Part shown: piece after piece, positions 46,483 to 54,202 of the stretch | Numbering within the stretch: the first letter of the stretch is position 1 | Layout of the letters: every line of letters begins with the position of its first letter | Virus record (IMG/VR): IMGVR_UViG_3300030518_000005 | Location: 1-64,000 of that record | Source of the DNA: a virus | Length of the DNA stretch: 64,000 nt | Reading direction: 5' to 3' (one strand) | Notes under the pieces: model-generated | What the model saw: the letters and a program-made list of their open reading frames with translations, nothing else | Told to the model about the DNA's origin: nothing | The model's database searches: none | Program-made: the position numbers and the translations under genes

Positions 46483-46739
46483 TGCCCAAGAAAAAGAAGC
46501 TTCGTCCAATGGGTGACATCACCCTAGACCTTGAAGACATCATCATGGAGATGTGCTGCGACCACGATTTACAGTGGGGTGAAGTTCTTAACATTGTCCG
46601 CGGATACATGGAGATCCATCTTCCTGGAGCTCAGGAGAAGTATATTGCTGGTGGAAGCCCGATCTTCTACTATGGTCCTGCCCTGCCTGATGATAAACAT
46701 AAACAGGAGGCTTGCGATGAAGATAGCAATGATGACTGA
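46482..46739 (+). CDS. Small hypothetical protein
   Basis: 85 residues. MPKKKKLRPMGDITLDLEDI begins it; a Cys pair (MCCDHD) and an acidic end follow. It overlaps the deformylase gene by 23 bases and supplies that gene's AGGAGG ribosome site. Confidence 0.55.
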   Translation: MPKKKKLRPMGDITLDLEDIIMEMCCDHDLQWGEVLNIVRGYMEIHLPGAQEKYIAGGSPIFYYGPALPDDKHKQEACDEDSNDD

Positions 46740-47220
46740 CCCTGTTCTACGCAAGGTCACAGAGCCTGTTACTCGTGAAGAGTTAGATTACGTTAAGTCC
46801 CTAGTCCCAGAAATGATCACCACAATGAATGAGGCTGAAGGCGCAGGTCTTGCAGCAAATCAAGTAGGCATCTCTAAGCGATTCTTTATCTTGAAGAACT
46901 TAGAGACTGATGAATCTAAACTCTATATCAACCCTGAGATAACTGCGATAGGTGAGATGCTTCCATTCCAAGAAGGTTGCCTATCTATTCCTGGAACCTT
47001 CTCTGATACAGAGCGAGCTCAAGTCCTCACACTCAAGTATCTTGATGAGAACTTTGAAGAGCAAACGCAGGAGTATAAAGGGTTTACGGCTGCAGCGGTT
47101 CAACACGAGGTCGATCACCTCAACGGTAAACTATACATCGACCAACTGGGACCGGTGAAGAAGAACCTAGTTGTCAGCAAGCATAAGAAGTATCTAAAAT
47201 TGCGCGGGAGAAGCAAATGA
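46717..47220 (+). CDS. def: Peptide deformylase
   Basis: 167 residues from ATG at 46717 with CAGGAGG upstream. Motif I GAGLAANQVGI (about residues 47-57), motif II EGCLSIPG (about 88-95, Cys metal ligand) and motif III QHEVDHLNGKLY (about 129-140, His-Glu-His) are all intact. It removes the formyl group from new proteins. Phage deformylases support synthesis of specific phage or photosystem proteins. Here it belongs with the translation-support genes. Length normal. Confidence 0.94.
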   Translation: MKIAMMTDPVLRKVTEPVTREELDYVKSLVPEMITTMNEAEGAGLAANQVGISKRFFILKNLETDESKLYINPEITAIGEMLPFQEGCLSIPGTFSDTERAQVLTLKYLDENFEEQTQEYKGFTAAAVQHEVDHLNGKLYIDQLGPVKKNLVVSKHKKYLKLRGRSK

Positions 47221-47738
47221 CTATGGTGACTGCATTAACTTTCTATTTCCTTGGATTATTAACTGGTGCAGCTGGCGTAGTTGCGGCCATCATGTATATC
47301 GGCAGTCGCCCAGTTAAAAATAAGAGCGGTAAGCCAGCTGAGCCAAAGAAAGTTACTCGCTCTGAGATCGAGAAACGAATGAAGCGTGTCAAAGATTTGA
47401 CCAATGAGCAGTTAGACCTTATCGGTCAACTGGATCAACCGCAGAAGAACGGTCTTGACGGTAAATACAAGAACTCTCTTAATTCTGCGATAAAAGAGAT
47501 CGAACAAGAGAAGAGCGATCTTCTCAAAAGCATTCTTGCAGACGGACATGATCCTAAGATTACCACTATGGATCCAGCTGGCGTAGTCACTGAGATGTTC
47601 CTGTCTGACTTCATGGCTGAAATGGTACTTGTTGCACCTAAGCCTTCAGTACCTACTCCGCCTTCTAAATCTAGCGTCGTGGGTAAGTTTACTGTTCATA
47701 AGGGTGGCAAAGACGACGGTAGCGGAACCACTCACTAA
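47217..47738 (+). CDS. Membrane-anchored helical protein
   Basis: 173 residues overlapping the deformylase stop. An N-terminal membrane segment (ALTFYFLGLLTGAAGVVAAI), then a helical coiled region (RSEIEKRMKRVKDLTNEQLD) and a low-complexity C-terminus. A topology like small phage spanin-type or secretion-type proteins, but no lipobox partner is adjacent. Confidence 0.6.
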   Translation: MTMVTALTFYFLGLLTGAAGVVAAIMYIGSRPVKNKSGKPAEPKKVTRSEIEKRMKRVKDLTNEQLDLIGQLDQPQKNGLDGKYKNSLNSAIKEIEQEKSDLLKSILADGHDPKITTMDPAGVVTEMFLSDFMAEMVLVAPKPSVPTPPSKSSVVGKFTVHKGGKDDGSGTTH

Positions 47739-47747
47739 GGAGTAAGC

Positions 47748-48077
47748 ATGACAATTGTCATCAACGAGACCACCATGCTCCAGATGGACAAGATGCAATC
47801 TTGCATGATCATTACAGCTACAGAGAAAGAAAAGGTCCTAAAGACTTCTGACTTTCTTGGCTTATTTCCTCAGTACAAGACTATAGAAAAGCCTTACTAC
47901 GAATTACAAATTAAGTATAGGACTACTGAGGATCGCGGGGCTCGGCTATGGAAATGTAGCCACAGTGATCACGCTACACTCGCCAAGCTTGCAAAGTCTG
48001 TGATCGCTCAGGTACAAAAGTATGACGATAAATATATCGATACTGCATTCGAAGATGTAGTCTTGAAAGGTAAGTAA
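47748..48077 (+). CDS. Hypothetical protein with FEDVVLK C-terminus
   Basis: 109 residues with AAGGAG upstream. The C-terminal KYIDTAFEDVVLKGK matches the LYLDTALERMLAG of its neighbour 48078-48560 and the FEDxxLK ends of 21267, 35546 and 45874. Both neighbours share an all-beta middle. Possibly a small family. Function unknown. Confidence 0.6.
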   Translation: MTIVINETTMLQMDKMQSCMIITATEKEKVLKTSDFLGLFPQYKTIEKPYYELQIKYRTTEDRGARLWKCSHSDHATLAKLAKSVIAQVQKYDDKYIDTAFEDVVLKGK

Positions 48078-48560
48078 ATGGTAATCGTTACTCAGAACCA
48101 ATATATCCTGGCCCACAAGATCAGCCATATCACTATGGATGAACAAGTTCAACACCATGAAGTACGTTCGACTAGCGGTCGCTATCGCACCGTCGTTGAT
48201 AAGTACTTCCAGATCACTGTTATCTATATCCCTGAGCAGACTCAGGCTAACTCGTCAAATGGACGTGAGCCTGAACAAAAAGAATGCTCAGTTATTATCC
48301 GTGGCGCGGCTAGCGCACACAAAGTCTTTGCAAATCTGATTCAACAGATTCGTGAACAAATGCCCGATCAGTTGTATCTGGATACAGCACTCGAGCGTAT
48401 GCTCGCTGGCGTTAACATGGAAGAACTTGTTGAGAAGCAAGAAAAAGACGAAGACTGCTGGGAAGAAGACATTAAGGCAGTTCAGTTGAAAGCTACTTCG
48501 GTCGGCAAGGCCAAGAAGAAGCGCCTGCCGATTAAGAAAGTAAAACGTTTGCGTAAGTAA
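48078..48560 (+). CDS. Hypothetical protein, relative of 47748-48077
   Basis: 160 residues. A beta-rich N-terminal two thirds (QITVIYIPEQTQ; ECSVIIRGAASAHKVFANLI), the LYLDTALERMLAG block, then an acidic and a Lys-rich tail (KKKRLPIKKVKRLRK). The basic tail could bind nucleic acid. Confidence 0.6.
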   Translation: MVIVTQNQYILAHKISHITMDEQVQHHEVRSTSGRYRTVVDKYFQITVIYIPEQTQANSSNGREPEQKECSVIIRGAASAHKVFANLIQQIREQMPDQLYLDTALERMLAGVNMEELVEKQEKDEDCWEEDIKAVQLKATSVGKAKKKRLPIKKVKRLRK

Positions 48561-48577
48561 CATTTAGTGGAGGCACT

Positions 48578-48865
48578 ATGACCGAAGCACAAAAGAAGTT
48601 CGTTGCTCTTGAGAAACAAAAGGCTGAAGTTAAGAAGTTCTATGAGAACTTAAAGTTGGCTATTGAAGAAGTCAAAGCTGAAGTTGGCATTGACGGATTC
48701 TTCCAAGACGAAGAAGGAACAGTTTACAAGATCGTCGTTCCTGACGGCAAGTTTGTTACCTTCGACCATATCTCTTACGTTCGCACTCGTCGCACAGACG
48801 AGGCGCGCGGCGATCTATCCATTAAAGCCGCTGAAGCGGCTGGCTTCAATGTCCCAACTAAGTGA
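48578..48865 (+). CDS. Hypothetical protein
   Basis: 95 residues with TGGAGGC upstream. An N-terminal coiled helix (KKFVALEKQKAEVKKFYENL) and a small beta domain (DEEGTVYKIVVPDGKFVTFD). Its end overlaps the next gene. Confidence 0.6.
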   Translation: MTEAQKKFVALEKQKAEVKKFYENLKLAIEEVKAEVGIDGFFQDEEGTVYKIVVPDGKFVTFDHISYVRTRRTDEARGDLSIKAAEAAGFNVPTK

Positions 48866-49031
48866 TAGATACCCTCCCGGGTACGCCGAAGATGACGGCG
48901 TTCAGTATGAAGAAGCACTCGACGAGGCAGCGTTTATGCTACTCGTCGAGTTTCTATTTGATCTAGGTTGCATCTCCTCTAAAACTTGGGGTGCAGCAGA
49001 ATACACGGACGATCCCAACTACTGTAAGTAA
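48849..49031 (+). CDS. LLxxLxxLkV-motif small protein
   Basis: 60 residues from ATG at 48849, overlapping the previous gene. FMLLVEFLFDLGCISSKTWG is a form of the shared motif; the rest is acidic (YAEDDGVQYEEALDEAA). Function unknown. Confidence 0.5.
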   Translation: MSQLSDRYPPGYAEDDGVQYEEALDEAAFMLLVEFLFDLGCISSKTWGAAEYTDDPNYCK

Positions 49032-49066
49032 ATCCGATCCAATAATTGATTGTAGGGAGAACTTAT

Positions 49067-49783
49067 ATGGGTGTATTTGACGATAAGAAGTTCGAAGAGT
49101 TAGATTGGATCTCGCAAGCGACCGAGCCAATGGATTCGCAGCTTAACGATGTTCTAGCTGCTTTACCAGATCAAGTAGAGATTACATTCGATCTCTTTTG
49201 TAAGTTCCTGGAAAGCTCATGCAGCCTCAATCTTACTGTTGACCGTGTAGTTAACATTCTCGCACACGAAGCTAAGATCTACATGAGCTATAGCAATCGT
49301 TCTGCGATAACCAACCTATTCAATTTCGAAATAGAAACTTACGGCGAAGGAATTGAGTTGGATTTCGAGAAAAAAGAGATCCGTGGCGGTAAGATCACAC
49401 TCGTTAAGTTGGCAACAACTATGGACGAGAAGGTGCTCGAGGGTCTGCTGGGGAAAGAGGGATGCGACATGGTCTCCAACATGAGCCTATATACTGACAG
49501 CATTAACCGCTGCAACGACATCATGGAGTTGCTCGGCAACTGTAAAGACGGAATGAAGACTCGCTCTACATATAAGAAGCGCACATATTTATCTCGCCGT
49601 CTGAAACAACTCTTCAAAGACAATGAGTGGAAGATCAAGGATACAGAGTTAGCAAATAAAGTGGGTAGCTGGATCCGCGGTTACATCCAAGACGGAGACG
49701 CACGTGCCTATGCAAACTTCTGCCGCCTTAAAGTTATGACTCACAAAGGTGACCCAATCTATTCTATGGAGGAGATTAAGTGA
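49067..49783 (+). CDS. Hypothetical helical protein
   Basis: 238 residues from ATG at 49067, with AGGGAG upstream. An N-terminal acidic half and a basic C-terminal third (RSTYKKRTYLSRRLKQLFKD). No known family. Its GGAGGAG end serves the next gene. Confidence 0.6.
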   Translation: MGVFDDKKFEELDWISQATEPMDSQLNDVLAALPDQVEITFDLFCKFLESSCSLNLTVDRVVNILAHEAKIYMSYSNRSAITNLFNFEIETYGEGIELDFEKKEIRGGKITLVKLATTMDEKVLEGLLGKEGCDMVSNMSLYTDSINRCNDIMELLGNCKDGMKTRSTYKKRTYLSRRLKQLFKDNEWKIKDTELANKVGSWIRGYIQDGDARAYANFCRLKVMTHKGDPIYSMEEIK

Positions 49784-50283
49784 AAGAGTTATTAGAAGTT
49801 GCAGAAACATTTGATCGTTCTCGTCCAGTATTTAGATTGACATTCTCATCGGATGGAGATAGTATTGATCTTAACGTCCATGAACCTGTTCATCCGTGGC
49901 GTCCGGTTGCCGAAGAAGGCAATGTAATCAATGAGATAGTCACGGACCGTTTCGCAGAGGTATTCGATCTGGGCACGAAAGAATTTCTCGTAGATGCCGA
50001 CAAAATCGCTCAAGAGGCCATGGAAGTCGTCCGATCTTCTATCGGTCGGTTCATTGAGAAGAACATTGGAATGAAGAACCCGCGTCAATCTAAACTATAC
50101 CGCTGGACCTACAGAGGTATGCCAAACACAACAGAGTTCAACGATACTCTGGTACTTGTGTATAAATACTTGCGTTCGTTCTCAGACGACGACATGCGTG
50201 CCGATATCGGTAGCAAAGCACACGTGGACAATGCAATCGCGCTACTAACAGCTATGGAGGAGAAATATAGTGAACAACGATAA
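49780..50283 (+). CDS. Hypothetical protein, GTG start
   Basis: 167 residues from GTG, with GGAGGAG upstream. A beta-rich start (VFRLTFSSDGDSIDLNVHEP) and a helical C-terminal half (LVLVYKYLRSFSDDDMRADI). It overlaps the next gene by 14 bases. No family recognised. Confidence 0.6.
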   Translation: MKELLEVAETFDRSRPVFRLTFSSDGDSIDLNVHEPVHPWRPVAEEGNVINEIVTDRFAEVFDLGTKEFLVDADKIAQEAMEVVRSSIGRFIEKNIGMKNPRQSKLYRWTYRGMPNTTEFNDTLVLVYKYLRSFSDDDMRADIGSKAHVDNAIALLTAMEEKYSEQR

Positions 50284-50758
50284 TTCTGATACCGAAGAGA
50301 CGCTCATTGACCTCGGGGTAGAAGTCGAAGAGTCTGAAGAAGAAAATGACGAGAAGCCGGTTAAGAACTTTAACAAGTATGACCGCACCTTGACAAACGA
50401 AGACATTCTTAAGTACGAGCCTATGGTCGAAAAGTATATCCGCGATAACGTTGCTAAGAACTGGAACGAGGCGAACACCAAGAAAGGTCAAGGGGATAAT
50501 TCCCTTGGAAACACTGGTATGTCCTTGAATGATATTCGCCAGCATCTTCGCACGGAAGTTTGTATTGCACTCTACAATTACAATCCTAACTACCGTACTA
50601 AAGAAGGTCGCTCTGTCAAGGAATCCACGTTTGTGTTCCAACACTTGTTTAATCGCACTGGTCAGATGATGAAGCGTCTCACCAAGAAGCGTTATGGATA
50701 CGGTGTGTGGCACGCGAACATTGAGGAGACTTTGTGGGAGCATGATAGTGAAAAATAA
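50270..50758 (+). CDS. Possible sigma factor, region-2-like
   Basis: 162 residues from GTG. An acidic N-terminus, then NEDILKYEPMVEKYIRDNVA and DIRQHLRTEVCIALYNYNPN ... STFVFQHLFNRTGQMMKRLT. The helices and the NYNPNY ... STFVF ... RLTKKRYG order recall sigma-70 region 2 as in T4-type late sigma factors, and the size fits. Region 4 is absent. This is pattern-based; I would not rely on it without a profile search. It could direct host RNA polymerase to phage promoters. Confidence 0.45.
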   Translation: MNNDNSDTEETLIDLGVEVEESEEENDEKPVKNFNKYDRTLTNEDILKYEPMVEKYIRDNVAKNWNEANTKKGQGDNSLGNTGMSLNDIRQHLRTEVCIALYNYNPNYRTKEGRSVKESTFVFQHLFNRTGQMMKRLTKKRYGYGVWHANIEETLWEHDSEK

Positions 50759-51228
50759 AGTTTGTACAAAGTGCAAAACACCTAAACCTTTAAAGCTTTT
50801 TAATAAAAAGAAAAAAGCAAAAGATGGTTTAGAGCCTTCATGTCGCGAATGCACTTGTCAAACTTCGAAAAACTATCGTGAAAATAATCCAGAGTTTATT
50901 TCTAAGTTAAAAGCAAATTGGAAATCTTTAAATACCGTACAAGAAAAAAAGAAACAATAAAGGTCACCACTTAACTAAGTATTGGCCAGAATTATCTCCT
51001 AAAGAAGCTATCATGGCCTATGAACTATTGCTTCATTCTCAAGACAACAAATGCGGAGTCTGTGAAAGATATGCATCAGAGTTTAGTTCTAGGTTCCATG
51101 TTGATCATTGTCATACGACAGGTAAAGTGAGAGGGCTTTTATGTTTCAATTGCAACGTGATGATTGGCAACTCTAAAGAGAATATAAACACTCTTATCAG
51201 AGCTATTCAATATCTGGAGAAAGCATGA
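50742..51228 (+). pseudogene. Frameshifted endonuclease VII-family gene
   Basis: Two frames make one enzyme. The first (from ATG at 50742) has the zinc ribbon CTKCKTPK ... SCRECTC and stops at 50960. The second continues with YWPELSPKEAIMAYELLLHS, CGVCERY, FHVDHCHTTGKVRGLLC and a closing helix to 51228. The break lies in an A7 tract at 50944-50950; with one A less the frames join and the whole protein aligns with 32524-32997. Decay of the mobile gene or a sequencing error. Confidence 0.75.
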
Positions 51229-51911
51229 GCGATTTCTTAATCAACCCTAAGTTCTTTATTCCTCTTGTTCAAGATATCAAAAAGGGTGAAGCTCTATATA
51301 AAGAGCAACTGTCACATCTCGGCAGCGCTCTTCTGATGGATGACTACGATGCTAACGTAGAAGTGCGCAAAGGTTCTATAAACATAAACACCGGAGTTAA
51401 GTTTCCGTTTGGCACACTTATCTCTGGTTCATACGTAATGAGCATCGTTGCTAAACAGCTAGCTGGACTCATACTCACGTACGACGATATCGATCTATAC
51501 TTCCAGACCAAAGAACTTGCTCAGGAGTTTGCTAAACTTAATGCCGCACACTTTGACTTTACTAATCCTATGTGCGCATACGGTCATCTAGGTTCACAGA
51601 AAGTAAACTTGATCTACGGAGTAGAGCACACTTCGCCTGCCCACCTTATCTCTCGTTTTGACATTCGCGCTTGCTCCATGGCGATCGATCCCAATCTAGG
51701 TGTTCTTTATGTAGTTGCAGGCTCTATGGAAGACTGCACTCAGAAGAAGATCTGCTTCAATCCCGTTCCACGTGGGGTTAGCATTCGTCGCCTCACTAAA
51801 TACATCAAGAAGGGTTTTGAGATTGAGTCACACCAGAGTGTATTCTTCGTCGAGCTTCTTCGCTCAAACATTTACTCGGCTGAATTAGAACTAATGACCA
51901 AAGAGTATTAG
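51225..51911 (+). CDS. Nucleotidyltransferase-fold protein
   Basis: 228 residues. FPFGTLISGSYVMSIVAKQL followed by TYDDIDLYFQ (about residues 58-90) shows the helix-turn and the Asp-x-Asp metal pair of polymerase-beta-like nucleotidyltransferases. LISRFDIRACSMAID later could hold the third Asp. Phage relatives are largely uncharacterised; possible roles are nucleotide or tRNA modification. It follows the broken homing gene. Confidence 0.62.
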   Translation: MSDFLINPKFFIPLVQDIKKGEALYKEQLSHLGSALLMDDYDANVEVRKGSININTGVKFPFGTLISGSYVMSIVAKQLAGLILTYDDIDLYFQTKELAQEFAKLNAAHFDFTNPMCAYGHLGSQKVNLIYGVEHTSPAHLISRFDIRACSMAIDPNLGVLYVVAGSMEDCTQKKICFNPVPRGVSIRRLTKYIKKGFEIESHQSVFFVELLRSNIYSAELELMTKEY

Positions 51912-51937
51912 TACAATCGCCTCCGTAAGGAGATCGC

Positions 51938-52735
51938 ATGAAAGTATATAAAAATGTCTCGGAAGCCTATCTCGGTACCCTCGCGGATGTCTACTACAAC
52001 CCTGACGTCAAGAGCGCGCCACGCGGGCAACCTTGCAGAGAAGTACTCGACTACTCATTCCGGGTTTTGGGACCTACTGATGATCCTATCGTTACTCGAG
52101 ATCCAAAGCGCAACGAAACTATTGCTTCATACACCCGGAAAGAAGTGGAGCTATATGATTCCTGCACGAATTCTGCAGAGGATTTCGGACGAGCCTCAAA
52201 ATTTTGGCTCAGTCTCGCTAACCCTGACGGCACTGTTAACAGCGCGTACGGCCATCTTATCTGGTCTAAAAAGTCAAGCGGATCTCATTTTGAGCGCCAA
52301 ACAGTTGTCCACGAAGGTGTCTACGAAAACGGAGAAACTGCGCACTTCCTAGTAGAAGAAAACGTTATGCGCACTCCTTGGGAGTGGGCGAAGCAGTCTC
52401 TTCTTGCTGATAAAGATACTCGTCAGGCTATCCTACGTTTCTCTCTTCCAGAACATCAGTGGGTCGGCAATAAGGATCAGACTTGCACGATGCATGGCAA
52501 CTTCTTGATCCGCAACGACCAGTTACATCTATCTGTCGTCATGCGCTCGAACGATCTCACTCTGGGTCTTGTATACGACCTTCCGTGGTTCTGCGGTCTC
52601 ATGGATAAGATGGTTGCAGAACTTAAAGATGTGTATCCTAACCTCACTAAAGGACATTACACTCACACTGTGCACAGCTTACACATCTATGAGAAGAACG
52701 AAGAGATGGTAAAAAAGATGCTCGGTGAGGTGTGA
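51938..52735 (+). CDS. Thymidylate-synthase-family enzyme, dCMP hydroxymethylase type
   Basis: 265 residues. QPCREVLDYSFRVLGP starts the fold; DQTCTMHGNFLIRND holds the catalytic Cys (about 187); MRSNDLTLGLVYDLPWFCGL is the conserved RSxD-LG block. The last block in thymidylate synthase reads LGLPFN, and the Asn contacts uracil; here it is Asp (VYD). The same Asn-to-Asp change defines T4 dCMP hydroxymethylase, so I infer a dCMP substrate. ThyX (9737) already covers dTMP. A single AAGGAG ribosome site and the SLHIYEKNEE end complete the family. Confidence 0.78.
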   Translation: MKVYKNVSEAYLGTLADVYYNPDVKSAPRGQPCREVLDYSFRVLGPTDDPIVTRDPKRNETIASYTRKEVELYDSCTNSAEDFGRASKFWLSLANPDGTVNSAYGHLIWSKKSSGSHFERQTVVHEGVYENGETAHFLVEENVMRTPWEWAKQSLLADKDTRQAILRFSLPEHQWVGNKDQTCTMHGNFLIRNDQLHLSVVMRSNDLTLGLVYDLPWFCGLMDKMVAELKDVYPNLTKGHYTHTVHSLHIYEKNEEMVKKMLGEV

Positions 52736-52737
52736 GT

Positions 52738-52992
52738 ATGTGGCCATTCGATAAAAAAGACGATCCAATAGATCAGCTTACAAAAGATCTAAACGATATG
52801 TTGAACCAGAATCAGCCGATTCCTGGCGGCAACAACAATAATATCGGTGGCCTTGGTATGCCGCAGCTTACAACTGGTACGAGTACTCTAACTGTGTCAC
52901 AAATTACGACACTGCTTGGCCAGCTCATGCAGCCGTTGACTCCAGCAGAACAAGCTGAACTGGTTCAGCTAAGAGCCACTTCACTGTTTTAG
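52738..52992 (+). CDS. Small hypothetical protein, possibly frameshifted extension
   Basis: 84 residues from ATG at 52738. Asn/Gly-rich (GGNNNNIGGLGMPQLTTGTS), then a helical end (LTPAEQAELVQLRATSLF). It stops at a TTTTAG, and an open frame without start codon continues at 52989-53165 in the -1 frame. Confidence 0.55.
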   Translation: MWPFDKKDDPIDQLTKDLNDMLNQNQPIPGGNNNNIGGLGMPQLTTGTSTLTVSQITTLLGQLMQPLTPAEQAELVQLRATSLF

Positions 52993-53165
52993 AGATTAAG
53001 CCTGCACCTAGAGATAGAGCTAATCGACTTCAAGCTACAGATCCTTTCATTAAGATTCAAGACTCTAAGGGCAAGATCAAGACTTTATCGGTAGATAGCT
53101 TTCGCTATACTGCCCTGTATACTGTGCGTCCACGTACATACGGTGAGTTAAAAGATCCGAAATAA
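52989..53165 (+). other. Open reading frame without usual start
   Basis: 59 codons in good codon use (LEIKPAPRDRANRLQATDPF ... TYGELKDPK), but with no ATG, GTG or TTG in front. It overlaps the end of the previous gene in the -1 frame at CTG TTT TAG. Either it is reached by -1 frameshifting, or by starting at the ATT at 52995, or one T has been lost in sequence or evolution. Confidence 0.45.
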
Positions 53166-53167
53166 TA

Positions 53168-53173
53168 TATAAT
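53168..53173 (+). promoter_or_regulatory. -10 box before gene 53187
   Basis: TATAAT 13 bases before the ATG at 53187, with CAGAGG between. Confidence 0.35.
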
Positions 53174-53186
53174 CCAGAGGTGATAA

Positions 53187-53666
53187 ATGTCTGATCCAAA
53201 TATGAACTTGCCAGTTAAGACCGGAGATGATTTCATTGGTGAATTAGAGACGATGGATCTCTCTTCCCTTAAATCAGAATCATTCCTCGTGGCTGTTAGC
53301 TCAGGCGATCGCTCTAAAGCTAAGTTCTTACCCTCTACGATCCGCGGCGTCTTCACATTTGAAGAGATGTGTGAGACTGTCGGCATCATGTGGAAAGATC
53401 ACCAGCATCATGCTAAAGTTGTTATCTTGCAAAAAGATCTGGCTGCTGCTATGAAGATCTTGGACGAGAACACGGTTGATTATATCGAAGCTCACTTCCA
53501 AGACATCATTACTGAGTCGATGCTCGATGGCGTGTTTGACGACGTTAAGGATTACACTTGTCGTGCAGGTATTGCTGAAGACGACAACGAGAATAATCCT
53601 TTTGCTCAGAAAAAAGAAGAAGAAGAAGAAGAAGCTAAGGTCGAAGAGGAAGACGAGGACCTGTAA
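53187..53666 (+). CDS. Hypothetical protein with acidic tail
   Basis: 159 residues. A structured part (FLVAVSSGDRSKAKFLPSTI; VVILQKDLAAAMKILDENTV) and a tail of Glu, Asp and Lys encoded by GAA repeats (53617-53635). One-base overlap with the next gene. No family recognised. Confidence 0.6.
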   Translation: MSDPNMNLPVKTGDDFIGELETMDLSSLKSESFLVAVSSGDRSKAKFLPSTIRGVFTFEEMCETVGIMWKDHQHHAKVVILQKDLAAAMKILDENTVDYIEAHFQDIITESMLDGVFDDVKDYTCRAGIAEDDNENNPFAQKKEEEEEEAKVEEEDEDL

Positions 53667-54202
53667 TGCTACTCAATAAGATACCAGTTCTCGATAAGGG
53701 CTTCGTTGCCCTTATCGATAGCTGCAATACCACTCAGAAACTAAGAGATATAGATCAAGAGTTCTTCTTTGGTAAATACCCTACTGTTCTTGAAGACTTG
53801 GGGTCACTCACTGTAGTTATGAAGTGTCCACTGTTTGTTCAGCTAGACCTATCTAAGTTTGCATTTAAGATCATCAACACGGAGAATGCAGATGTCGAGT
53901 CAGAAGCATATATCCCTTCGGCAGCTCAGCTTGGAGGAAGCGACGTCGTTACAGCACAAGCGATCTCTAATGATATTTCTCGCACAACTGCTGCCCTTCT
54001 TATCAATCCCAGAGCCTATCAAGCAGATGGCGCAGATGCGTTTGTATCACAGGTCCTTACCCCCATTAACATATATACAACCTTGATTATTCAAGGATCG
54101 TACAAAGAATGGTGTTCGTACGCGTATACGCGCAAAGTACCAGGGCCCATCAAGGCATACACAATGGCATTGCAACAGATTATTGATACGGAGTGGAAAT
54201 AA
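53666..54202 (+). CDS. Degenerate ThyX-like protein
   Basis: 178 residues. CPLFVQLDLSKFAFKIINTE occupies the place where ThyX has FxxQxxRHRxxSxNE, with SKF instead of RHR. LIIQGSYKEWCSYAYTRKVP, then a helix, corresponds to the ThyX dUMP helix (LxxSGSxRxWxxFxxLR). The fold thus looks like ThyX but the RHR signature is gone, so catalysis of dTMP synthesis is unlikely. The true ThyX is at 9737-10441. It may regulate or have a new substrate. Confidence 0.45.
   Translation: MLLNKIPVLDKGFVALIDSCNTTQKLRDIDQEFFFGKYPTVLEDLGSLTVVMKCPLFVQLDLSKFAFKIINTENADVESEAYIPSAAQLGGSDVVTAQAISNDISRTTAALLINPRAYQADGADAFVSQVLTPINIYTTLIIQGSYKEWCSYAYTRKVPGPIKAYTMALQQIIDTEWK

Noticed and set aside
53617-53635. GAA repeats as a functional DNA element
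   Set aside because: They simply encode the Glu-rich tail of the protein at 53187-53666.
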